Position numbers and translations under genes: made by a program. DNA of 64,000 bases, from positions 62,001 to 126,000 of the forward strand of contig NZ_QICQ01000001.1 of NCBI RefSeq assembly GCF_003201195.1. The letters are read 5' to 3'. The notes below the pieces were generated by a model that ran no database searches, was not told where the DNA came from, and saw only the letters and a list, made by a program, of their open reading frames with translations. Source of the stretch: Nitrosomonas eutropha (GTDB lineage: Bacteria; Pseudomonadota; Gammaproteobacteria; Burkholderiales; Nitrosomonadaceae). Every line of letters begins with the position of its first letter. Within the stretch, counting starts at the first letter, position 1. Shown piece by piece: positions 25,743-32,672 of the stretch.

Positions 25743-26414
25743 TTACGCAGGTTGTGGTTCGGCCTCGCGGCTCCACTCTTGCGCCTTGAAGTCCAGTGCA
25801 TAACCCAGCTCGCCCAGGCGGGCGATCTGCGCGCGTAGGGTGCGGCGGTCGATGGTCGAATCCAGTTTGATGGAATCCTCCAGCGGCCACAGCAATCCGA
25901 ACAAGGCCGCATCGTCGCTGTCCGGGCCGCCAGAGGCGGCGACGACAACCGACGGTGCATCCATACCAAAAGGTGTGGTATCGATCAATGGGTCTGACGA
26001 TGCGTGAACCGGCGTTGCTTGCAACGTGGACGCGGTGACCGATGTTGCTATCGGCTGCGTCCCCTGTTCCTCATCGAGTGGATCAACTTCCTGTGCGGCG
26101 AAGCTCTTGGCATCGTCGCGGCTTAGTTCGTCCAGACCTGAGAGGGTCATCCCGTCCAAGGAGGCGCGGATCTCGAAACGCATCCCGCCACCCGTTGGGT
26201 AAGCCCTCGGGTAGATGTACTTTATGAGGAATTCCCCGTCGTACTTACCTTCGGGATATTGCTCCAGTTCAGCGTCTTTGACCTCGAACACCCCAAGATG
26301 CGTGGTCAGGCGACCGACCGTGAACGGTCCATTGCGGCCTCGGATGGTGCGCAGCGTGAGCTGGCCCGAAACGACGATAGGAGAAGTGCTTGAACGTGCA
26401 ACCGTAGTAGACAT
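25743..26414 (-). CDS. DUF3275 family ICE protein
   Basis: A 223-residue soluble protein. The N-terminal DUF3275 region includes 'VSGQLTLRTIRGRNGPFTVGRLTTHLGVFEVKDAELEQYPEGKYDGEFLIKYI', and a Ser/Thr/Asp-rich disordered linker leads to a conserved C-terminal helical segment ('LRAQIARLGELGYALDFKAQEW'). The family is confined to ICEs and related islands and has no known function; beta-strand content suggests ligand or nucleic-acid binding. The start at 26414 follows GGAG; the next gene upstream is the DUF3577 protein. Confidence 0.82.
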   Translation of the reverse strand: MSTTVARSSTSPIVVSGQLTLRTIRGRNGPFTVGRLTTHLGVFEVKDAELEQYPEGKYDGEFLIKYIYPRAYPTGGGMRFEIRASLDGMTLSGLDELSRDDAKSFAAQEVDPLDEEQGTQPIATSVTASTLQATPVHASSDPLIDTTPFGMDAPSVVVAASGGPDSDDAALFGLLWPLEDSIKLDSTIDRRTLRAQIARLGELGYALDFKAQEWSREAEPQPA

Positions 26415-26445
26415 GAGGTAGCTCCTTGTGATGAATGTGCAAATG

Positions 26446-26472
26446 CCCACAACCACACGGGGTGGTTGCGGG
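26446..26472 (-). promoter_or_regulatory. Leader hairpin 6 (upstream of the DUF3275 gene)
   Basis: RNA sense is minus. An 11-bp stem CCCGCAACCAC / GUGGUUGUGGG with a CCCGU loop, 31 nt before the start codon. Simple rather than two-part. Confidence 0.75.
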
Positions 26473-26521
26473 CCATAGGGGAAGAAAGAACAAGTCCCTG
26501 GGGTGGGCCTAGTGAGTCAGA

Positions 26522-27436
26522 TCAGAACGAAGTTGCCATTGCAGGCTCGTCGGTCTGCGGCTGCTGCTCCATATCGGATTGAGTGAGCTCGGAAAGCGTT
26601 GAGTCGTCGCTATCACTTACATGGCCTGTGCCCTCTGCCGCCGAAGCGTCTTCGGATACGGGTGCCAGGTCAACAGCCGGATAAACCTGCTGACCATCAA
26701 CCTTGATCAGGCTGATGTGGACCAGGTTGGACTTCAAGGACAAGGCTGCTTCGCCTGCGCGATCACCCTTGATACGAAGGTACGGATCGGTCTTCATGTC
26801 GTTAAGACGGAAGGCGATCAGCACTTTGCGTTCGGCCACTACAGCCTCTACGCAGCGACGCACCAGGTGCTGGGCGTCGATGGTCGCGACGATGGTATCG
26901 ATGTACCGATAGTCCGGTTCCTCGACAGGCCCGGCCAAGGCGCCAATGGAGCATGACAGGAACGGGTCGCCATTTTTTGGCGCCACCTCCTGGGGACGGT
27001 TCAGATACCCAATGCCTCGGGTGATCAGTTCATGCTGTTCGATTTGTGCCAGTTCGGCACGATCAATCAGCTCGACTTTGAGTAGTCGGCCTTTAAGGCT
27101 TCCGGCTGGCTTGCCCTTATTCTCGCCGCTGGGACGAATATAGGGATCGCCCCAGAGGTCGCCGATCCGAAAGCGGATTAGGGGCCGCTGTTTCGGGTCA
27201 TCAACACCGACGTAACGCTGCACTAGTGTCTTGGCATCAGCGCCAGAGACTTTGAGGTCAAAATAGCGCAGCATCGAGTCCTTGGCGGGACCAACCAGCG
27301 CGGCGACGGTGCATGCGAGGAAAGACTCGGCACGACGCCCGCCTCGCACGGGTACTATCCGGACGCGCTGCAGATAGCCAATACCAGAGGTATGCAGATC
27401 AAAGTAGGACTTCGTATTGGAAGAAGCTTGGTTCAT
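26522..27436 (-). CDS. STY4534/DUF3577 family ICE protein with internal duplication
   Basis: A 304-residue soluble protein containing two copies of one domain. The first has 'SGIGYLQRVRIVPVRGGRRAESFLACTVAALVGP' and the second 'RGIGYLNRPQEVAPKNGDPFLSCSIGALAGP', each followed by 'YFDLKVSGADAKTLVQRYV' or 'YIDTIVATIDAQHLVRRCV' and a DPY-containing strand. A single-domain form of about 150-200 residues is what I recall as usual, so this looks like a tandem duplication. The C-terminal 40 residues are acidic and disordered. Single-stranded DNA-binding-like behaviour has been suggested by the fold style; that is inference. The start at 27436 follows GGAG. Confidence 0.82.
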   Translation of the reverse strand: MNQASSNTKSYFDLHTSGIGYLQRVRIVPVRGGRRAESFLACTVAALVGPAKDSMLRYFDLKVSGADAKTLVQRYVGVDDPKQRPLIRFRIGDLWGDPYIRPSGENKGKPAGSLKGRLLKVELIDRAELAQIEQHELITRGIGYLNRPQEVAPKNGDPFLSCSIGALAGPVEEPDYRYIDTIVATIDAQHLVRRCVEAVVAERKVLIAFRLNDMKTDPYLRIKGDRAGEAALSLKSNLVHISLIKVDGQQVYPAVDLAPVSEDASAAEGTGHVSDSDDSTLSELTQSDMEQQPQTDEPAMATSF

Positions 27437-27459
27437 GGTGAATCTCCATTGGATAAGAA

Positions 27460-27503
27460 GCGGAAGACACACCATGCCCAAAGCGGCAGGTGCGTAACCC
27501 CGC
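27460..27503 (-). promoter_or_regulatory. Leader hairpin 7 (upstream of the DUF3577 gene)
   Basis: RNA sense is minus. Outer stem GCGGGG / CUUCCGC and inner CACC-U-GCC / GGC-A-UGGUG, 23 nt before the start codon. The region 27504-27757 above it (254 bp) holds no gene; a 6-bp palindrome at 27641-27655 is unremarkable. Confidence 0.7.
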
Positions 27504-27749
27504 GATGGGTTGAGAAAGGCAGCTGCATCACCACCAGAAAAAACTGGCAGTCGTTCGCGCGTGGATGCGGTGCGAACTGGTGTGGTCACGCGGCAGGTGT
27601 CGCGCCGCAACCTTAAAGACCAATGGTTGCCCGGCATGTCGCTGACAACGTCAGCAATCATGGGGTAAGGGTTGCACCATGCCCACTGAGACGCCACCGT
27701 CAATGTGTGATCACACCGGACCGTATAGGCCGCAACAAATGGAATCACC

Positions 27750-27782
27750 AAGAAACAAGCCCCCGATGGTTGGTCGGGGGCT
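27750..27782 (-). terminator. Rho-independent terminator after the 271-residue accessory gene
   Basis: On the minus strand, a perfect 9-bp stem AGCCCCCGA / TCGGGGGCT (27758-27782) with a 7-base loop is followed by TTGTTTCTTGG. It lies 18 bp past the stop at 27801 and splits the accessory block into separate transcripts. Confidence 0.82.
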
Positions 27783-27800
27783 GAGATAGGCACAGGTTGG

Positions 27801-28616
27801 TTAGGCAGTAGAAGAAAGCGCTTTCTTGCTGCGGGCCGGCTTTTGCAAGGTCTGAACACGAATGCGACGCCAGGTACCGTCATCAATCAGATCGGCCAAG
27901 GTCTCCCCCAGCATGTCGAAATAGATGTCGTCGCGGCGCTCTACCCGCTCATCGTCGCGATGCAGTGCCACCGCATAGGCGTCGTCCGCACGCATATAGA
28001 TTATGCTGACGCGTCCCGAGAACTTCGCGGTTTGAACTGTGAAGCTCACCGTGGGCGGTGTCCGGATGATGTCTGCAGGTCTTGGGTCAACGAGTTCGAA
28101 GTCACGCGCCTGGGCGTCGACCAGCATGTGAGCGATCCGCCGATGCCCATCGGGGGCAGGCATTTGCTCCAGTTGCTCGATAAGCTGTTGCAACTCCAGA
28201 CTCTGGGGCTGCGCAACGGGCAATTTGGCCGGTGCCGCACCCAGGATCATGCGTTGCACGGTGTAGGGTGTACCGTCTGCCGTTTGTTTGATGACCTCTT
28301 CCGGTGTATCGGCACGCTGACCGTCGAAACGACGACGTGCATAGGGTATGACTTCGATCTTGGCTCCCTCTTCGGGAACCTCGGTTACGAGCGTACGATC
28401 CAGAACCGCGAACTTCGTTCGACTGATTTTGACAACGATGGCGTCCTCAGTGGTAGCGACAACCTTACCCTCAAAGGGCGACGGATCAACGTGAAAGCCC
28501 AGCATGTTCTCCTTCGGCTTCCCGTCGAAGATGTTGAACTGAAAGGATCGTGCGTTGCTTGGCACATGGCCGGCAACCAGAGAAGGCATTTGTTGACGAA
28601 TGGTTTGATGATCCAT
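27801..28616 (-). CDS. ICE accessory protein, function unknown
   Basis: A 271-residue soluble protein. An N-terminal beta-rich half ('FHVDPSPFEGKVVATTEDAIVVKISRTKFAVLDRTLVTEVPEEGAKIEVIPYARRRFDG') is followed by a helical middle and 'VSFTVQTAKFSGRVSIIYMRADDAYAVALHRD'. No catalytic or membrane motif is recognised. Homologues occur in other ICEs of this type, judging by context only. A terminator follows it and a leader hairpin precedes it, so it can be expressed separately. Confidence 0.7.
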   Translation of the reverse strand: MDHQTIRQQMPSLVAGHVPSNARSFQFNIFDGKPKENMLGFHVDPSPFEGKVVATTEDAIVVKISRTKFAVLDRTLVTEVPEEGAKIEVIPYARRRFDGQRADTPEEVIKQTADGTPYTVQRMILGAAPAKLPVAQPQSLELQQLIEQLEQMPAPDGHRRIAHMLVDAQARDFELVDPRPADIIRTPPTVSFTVQTAKFSGRVSIIYMRADDAYAVALHRDDERVERRDDIYFDMLGETLADLIDDGTWRRIRVQTLQKPARSKKALSSTA

Positions 28617-28636
28617 GATGGAGTCTCCGATAATAC

Positions 28637-28670
28637 GGAACCCCTCACCCCCATAGGGATGAATGGTCCC
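28637..28670 (-). promoter_or_regulatory. Leader hairpin 8 (upstream of the 271-residue accessory gene)
   Basis: RNA sense is minus. Outer stem GGGACC / GGUUCC and inner UCAUCCC / GGGUGA with a UAU loop, 20 nt before the start codon. Confidence 0.75.
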
Positions 28671-28867
28671 TTGGGGTTGGAATGGACGATGAGCGTCCGG
28701 AGATGAGATCAGCCAGCGAACTGTAGGTTCGCCGCAGTCTTGATGGCCTTGACTGCCTGGGATGCTGCCAGCTACGCCAGCGAACATGTTTTAAGGATGG
28801 GGCAGCGACACAATATCGTCTGTTATGAAACAGATGCAGTGTTCATCCGCCTTCCAGCCATGCAGAC

Positions 28868-28892
28868 AAAAAAAAGCCCCTGGGTAAGGGGC
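28868..28892 (-). terminator. Rho-independent terminator after the DUF5983-like gene
   Basis: On the minus strand, GCCCCT / AGGGGC (28876-28892) forms a 6-bp stem with a 5-base loop and is followed by eight T residues (28868-28875). It begins 12 bp past the stop at 28905. Confidence 0.88.
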
Positions 28893-28904
28893 GAATGAGA
28901 AAAT

Positions 28905-29621
28905 CTACATTTCATAGACTGGAAGACCGTCCAGTTCCGGTGCGTCAGCGTCGATAATTAGGATGCGCACGTCGGCGTTGGCCGCTAGGTGCAGCACTCG
29001 CATCAAATCCTCTGGCATGCCTTTGGACAGATGTTTCTCGCGCAGTTGCTCGGCGGTGATACCGTCAATGCCCAGCAGATGCTCATCCGTCCAAGGGGTG
29101 GCAATCAACTTGACGCCAATGGCCGGGCTGTATGGCATCCGAAAAGCGATAAACATGAACCCGGTTGGCGTAGCAATATCGGCCAAATCGCGCAAATATC
29201 GCCCTGATTCCTCGGTGATGTGAGCTGTGCTGATTTCCCAGGCGCGGCTGTAGACGCCGGTCTCGAATTTCAGACGATGTACCACCTCGCGGGCAGCTTC
29301 TTCGGAATAGGTGTCGCCCACATGCAGCGGCTGGCCGTCGAAATCGTCGGCGGCGATGGCGTAGATCACTGTGCGCACGATGCCTTCACCCTGGCACTGA
29401 GCTTCCAGTTCGTCGGGCACGTCCTGGCCTTCGGTGATGAGCGCGAAGTCCTGGCCGAATAGGCAAGGAAACAAGGCAACCTCGCCATCGGAAAGATGCG
29501 TCTGGCTGGCATGTAATGGCCGCCAGATTGGCGGGCAATCATCCTCGTAGGTGATGAGCAACGTTCGCACAATGTGCGGGTTCTGATAGCCGCGAGTGAA
29601 AGGATTCTCGATCTTGGTCAT
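28905..29621 (-). CDS. ICE protein with DUF5983-like C-terminus, function unknown
   Basis: A 238-residue soluble protein. The C-terminal 'DVRILIIDADAPELDGLPVYEM' matches a motif found at the ends of several plasmid and ICE proteins (DUF5983). The central part ('FETGVYSRAWEISTAHITEESGRYLRDL') resembles the same family. The N-terminus holds 'DGQPLHVGDTYSEEAAREVVHRL'. It is flanked by its own leader hairpin and a terminator, so it looks like a monocistronic unit. Confidence 0.72.
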   Translation of the reverse strand: MTKIENPFTRGYQNPHIVRTLLITYEDDCPPIWRPLHASQTHLSDGEVALFPCLFGQDFALITEGQDVPDELEAQCQGEGIVRTVIYAIAADDFDGQPLHVGDTYSEEAAREVVHRLKFETGVYSRAWEISTAHITEESGRYLRDLADIATPTGFMFIAFRMPYSPAIGVKLIATPWTDEHLLGIDGITAEQLREKHLSKGMPEDLMRVLHLAANADVRILIIDADAPELDGLPVYEM

Positions 29622-29645
29622 GGGATTTCTCCAGCAGAGGGATAG

Positions 29646-29680
29646 CCAAGGCCAATCCCCTGCCGGGGATTGAACCCCGG
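29646..29680 (-). promoter_or_regulatory. Leader hairpin 9 (upstream of the DUF5983-like gene)
   Basis: RNA sense is minus. A perfect inner stem CAAUCCCC / GGGGAUUG with a GGCA loop and an outer stem CCGGGGU / GCCUUGG with G-U pairs, 24 nt before the start codon. Confidence 0.8.
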
Positions 29681-29821
29681 TGGGTGGAAAATGCATAGCG
29701 ACCGCTCAGGTCGCGTCGTTACTTGATCAATCGTGAAAGTCGATGGTGTCGCCCCTCCCCTTCCTGCACCACCGTAAATATGGTTGCGCATACGGTGATT
29801 ACGCAACGCATGCGGCAAGGG

Positions 29822-30385
29822 TTAAGACGGGTGATCACTCAAGACATAGCGCTTCCATAAAGCGAATGCCTCATCTGGCGGCAGTTCAGCCAGGATGACG
29901 ATGGGCAAGGTATGTCGTGCGCGCAGGGCTGTGAAATACGCGGGTCGGTCTGTGATCGTCTTCAGCTTGACGCCCTTCAAAAAGAGCAGCTTGCCATTCT
30001 TGATGAACAACACCTTATTGCCGATGTCGCGAGTGAACGCGGTGCGCAGCTTACGATCAGTGTGCTGGGTCTCGGCCAAATGATCGACGAGAAAATCCAG
30101 CGTCATGTTGATGATTAGGGGAGCGTCGTCCTGACCGGTGATACCCCCTTCGAACCGGGCCGGTGACAGACCTTTGGCAAACTGTCCGGCTTCGGACAAT
30201 TGCGCAGCCTTGCCTTCCAGAGCATGCAGAAAGGTCGAGCCTCCACGCCCGTCGTTGCGTGCTTGGGCAATGGCGACACCGTCGAACAGCACGATGGCGG
30301 TGAAGCACAGCGTCTCTTCACTGGCGAACTGCGCCACTTTGAGGCTCTTCAAGGCAATACGGTCTTGCTTAATGATGGTTTCCAT
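29822..30385 (-). CDS. ICE accessory protein, function unknown
   Basis: A 187-residue soluble protein beginning 'METIIKQDRIALKSLKVAQFASEETLCFTAIVLFDG'. It has a Gly-rich turn ('ARNDGRGGSTFLHALEGKAAQL') and ends 'FALWKRYVLSDHPS'. No catalytic motif is recognised. The start at 30385 has an AGGA site and a leader hairpin. Confidence 0.7.
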   Translation of the reverse strand: METIIKQDRIALKSLKVAQFASEETLCFTAIVLFDGVAIAQARNDGRGGSTFLHALEGKAAQLSEAGQFAKGLSPARFEGGITGQDDAPLIINMTLDFLVDHLAETQHTDRKLRTAFTRDIGNKVLFIKNGKLLFLKGVKLKTITDRPAYFTALRARHTLPIVILAELPPDEAFALWKRYVLSDHPS

Positions 30386-30417
30386 GGAGATTCCTATGAT
30401 GGGGTCGAGTGAGGGCA

Positions 30418-30433
30418 CGCCCCTGGCGGGACG
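30418..30433 (-). promoter_or_regulatory. Leader hairpin 10 (upstream of the 187-residue accessory gene)
   Basis: RNA sense is minus. Stem CGUCCC / GGGGCG with a GCCA loop, 32 nt before the start codon. Only the inner part of the two-part structure is clear. Confidence 0.6.
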
Positions 30434-30629
30434 AGACACTTACTCAGTAGGTTGGAGAAAGAGGCATCAATACCCGCATGGGCAACGTTCGCCGGTGTGA
30501 TGCGTGTGCGAACTGGCGGGTTGCATGGGGAAGTCCCACGGCAGCCTGCAAACCCTGGCTGCTGGCGGTTGCTGAAGTTTCAGCAAGTCAGGGCTATAGG
30601 GTGGCCTTGCGAGTCCAATAAATCGCGCA

Positions 30630-32123
30630 TCAATACGCGCCAGGTGCTTCCTCTTTTGCGAGATGTTGTATCAGACGGTGCCCCAGCCAAGCCACACACG
30701 GCACGGCCATGGAGTTTCCGATCGCCTTGTAACGCTGGGTATCAGTTGCGGGCTTGCCGCGATATGGCACTTGGGTGTAGTCGTCCGGCATGCCCTGCAA
30801 GCGCTCGCATTCCACTGGCATCAGCCGACGCACCCGCCACTGCGACCAGTCGCTGGCACTTGGCCTATTTCCGGTGTACTGGAAGTAGGTGTCATAGTCG
30901 GGTATCAGCACGTGGTTTTTGTCACCGCCGCCACTGCTGGCACGCAGAGCCGGTGCGACGGTGCCTCCCAGCTCGGCGGCGATGCCGTGGTCGCGACCAC
31001 GCAATGCCACGCTAAGCACCATGGGCAGGCCCTGCCCGGGCTTGCCACCGCCCGTCGAGAGCGCACCAGCGATCTGCCCGTGGCCGGACTCCAAGCGCAA
31101 CTCGCCGCGAGAGTTCTGTGCAAACGCCATGGCTTGCCGCGCATAGGTGGTGATGATGGGTACGCCCCTGCCCGTGCCGTCTTCGCTGCTGCCTGTGGAC
31201 GTGCCCAGCGTGTGGCTGATGTCACCCGCCACAGACTGCACCACAAAAGTTTCAACCTCAAAGTCATTCTTAGGGCCTGCGGCAGCTGTTAGGCAAGCGG
31301 CGACATCAATCGGCCCCGAGGTGTTGCCACCACCAAAGCCGAACGTCACCCTGACCTTGTCATAATGCTGATTCAGTCCGACATAGTCGCCTGGTGATGC
31401 AGTGCTTGCTCCAGCAGCACAGGCAGCGTCTTGCCACGGCGCAAAGCCCTGCGAAGAATCCCCGTGCAAGCCGTCGCGCTCAAAAAGTACTTCGGCGGGA
31501 TCGACGTCATTTCGACCACTTGCCACAAGAAACACGCGTTTGCGACGCTGGGCGACACCGAAATGTTGAGCGTCGAGCACGCGCCAGGCGAGGCGGCGCT
31601 GGGGGCCAGACACGTAACCTGCGTGCGTCCATTTTGCCCCTGGCGGCTCGAGCGCGCGGCTTTCTCCGGCCAGTGCGCCCAGCAGGCAGCCAAAGGCGTT
31701 GGAGCGGTCGCTAAGGACACCTGGGACGTTTTCCCAGATGATCGTGGCGGGCGGACGTTGATTTTTTTGGCGAGTTTGGTCGATGGCATTGGCAAGCTCC
31801 ACATACTTAAGGGTTAAGGCGCCACGCGGGTCAGAGAGTCCCTGACGTGCACCGGCGATGCTAAACGTCTGGCAAGGGGTACCGCCCACGAGAATGTCCG
31901 GGGCGACAACTAGGCCCGCTCGCACCTGCTCGGCGATCTGTGTCATATCGCCCAGGTTGGGCACGTCGGGGTAGCGATGGGCGAGCACGGCGCACGGGAA
32001 CGGTTCAATCTCGGAAAACCACGCGGCTTGCGGGCCTTGTGGTTGCCACGCGAGACTCACGGCTTCAATGCCACTGCAGACGCTGCCGTATTGCAGCGTA
32101 GTGTGGGTAGGCTGAGGGTGCAT
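30630..32123 (-). CDS. dcm: DNA (cytosine-5-)-methyltransferase, Dcm family
   Basis: A 497-residue C5-cytosine methyltransferase. Motif I is 'GSVCSGIEA' (residues 13-21), the catalytic PCQ is at 83-85 in 'GGTPCQTFSIAG', and ENV is at 131-133. The motif VIII-type 'GVAQRRKRVF' lies near residue 210, and the motif IX/X region near the C-terminus is 'KAIGNSMAVPC'. The target-recognition region spans about residues 230-440. No restriction endonuclease gene is in the neighbourhood, so it is an orphan. Likely roles are shielding the incoming ICE from host restriction. The symbol is used for the family only. Confidence 0.9.
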   Translation of the reverse strand: MHPQPTHTTLQYGSVCSGIEAVSLAWQPQGPQAAWFSEIEPFPCAVLAHRYPDVPNLGDMTQIAEQVRAGLVVAPDILVGGTPCQTFSIAGARQGLSDPRGALTLKYVELANAIDQTRQKNQRPPATIIWENVPGVLSDRSNAFGCLLGALAGESRALEPPGAKWTHAGYVSGPQRRLAWRVLDAQHFGVAQRRKRVFLVASGRNDVDPAEVLFERDGLHGDSSQGFAPWQDAACAAGASTASPGDYVGLNQHYDKVRVTFGFGGGNTSGPIDVAACLTAAAGPKNDFEVETFVVQSVAGDISHTLGTSTGSSEDGTGRGVPIITTYARQAMAFAQNSRGELRLESGHGQIAGALSTGGGKPGQGLPMVLSVALRGRDHGIAAELGGTVAPALRASSGGGDKNHVLIPDYDTYFQYTGNRPSASDWSQWRVRRLMPVECERLQGMPDDYTQVPYRGKPATDTQRYKAIGNSMAVPCVAWLGHRLIQHLAKEEAPGAY

Positions 32124-32672
32124 TTGGGTTTCTCCTATTCGTAAGGGCCAACACTGACATCGGCTTGCCCGGGAGGTAGTGGTAAGGCAGGAGAAAGAAG
32201 CCGAAGACCCTTAGGCCTTCGGCGCGGGAGGAAGTCACCACCCGTGGGCTGATCCACGTTTACGGTCGTCGCTAGAACCGTCCGTTGTCACAGCAATCAC
32301 ACCCGGCCCATGTCGTGGCTGGGGCCGGCATTGTCTGGCGCACATCCGCGCACAAAGGGAGCCCGTTATTTCACCGGCGGGCACCGGCACCGATTACCGT
32401 CAACCCCGAAAGGTCTCCTGGTGCCTCGCACGACGACGCGGCGGCAAAATACCAGGGGACCCATCGCAGACGACGGAAATAGCAACGATCAAGGGAAAGC
32501 GCATGGAGCGATTCACGTAAAAGCATCCTTCCTGCCTCGGCCGCCGTTTCCGGCGTGACGAGACGCGCACACGGTTGCAGAAGAATTTGCGCGCTGGGAG
32601 TCCCGAGAGGGCTACGGGACGAATGCCATGCAACCGAGTCGGTCTGCACGGCACTGAGGGGTTTGGAGCATT
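32124..32672 (-). other. 549-bp gene-poor stretch between topB and the methyltransferase gene
   Basis: The first 100 bp is the methyltransferase leader, with GGAG before the ATG and a 7-bp hairpin GCCGAAG / CUUCGGC at 32200-32223. The rest (32224-32672) shows only an unconvincing 92-codon minus ORF (32371-32649) lacking recognisable homology or a good start site. No terminator for topB was recognised. Confidence 0.45.

Noticed and set aside
32371-32649. 92-codon minus ORF in the topB/methyltransferase gap
   Set aside because: No clear start signal, atypical composition for a protein, and no family recognised; likely spurious in GC-rich DNA.
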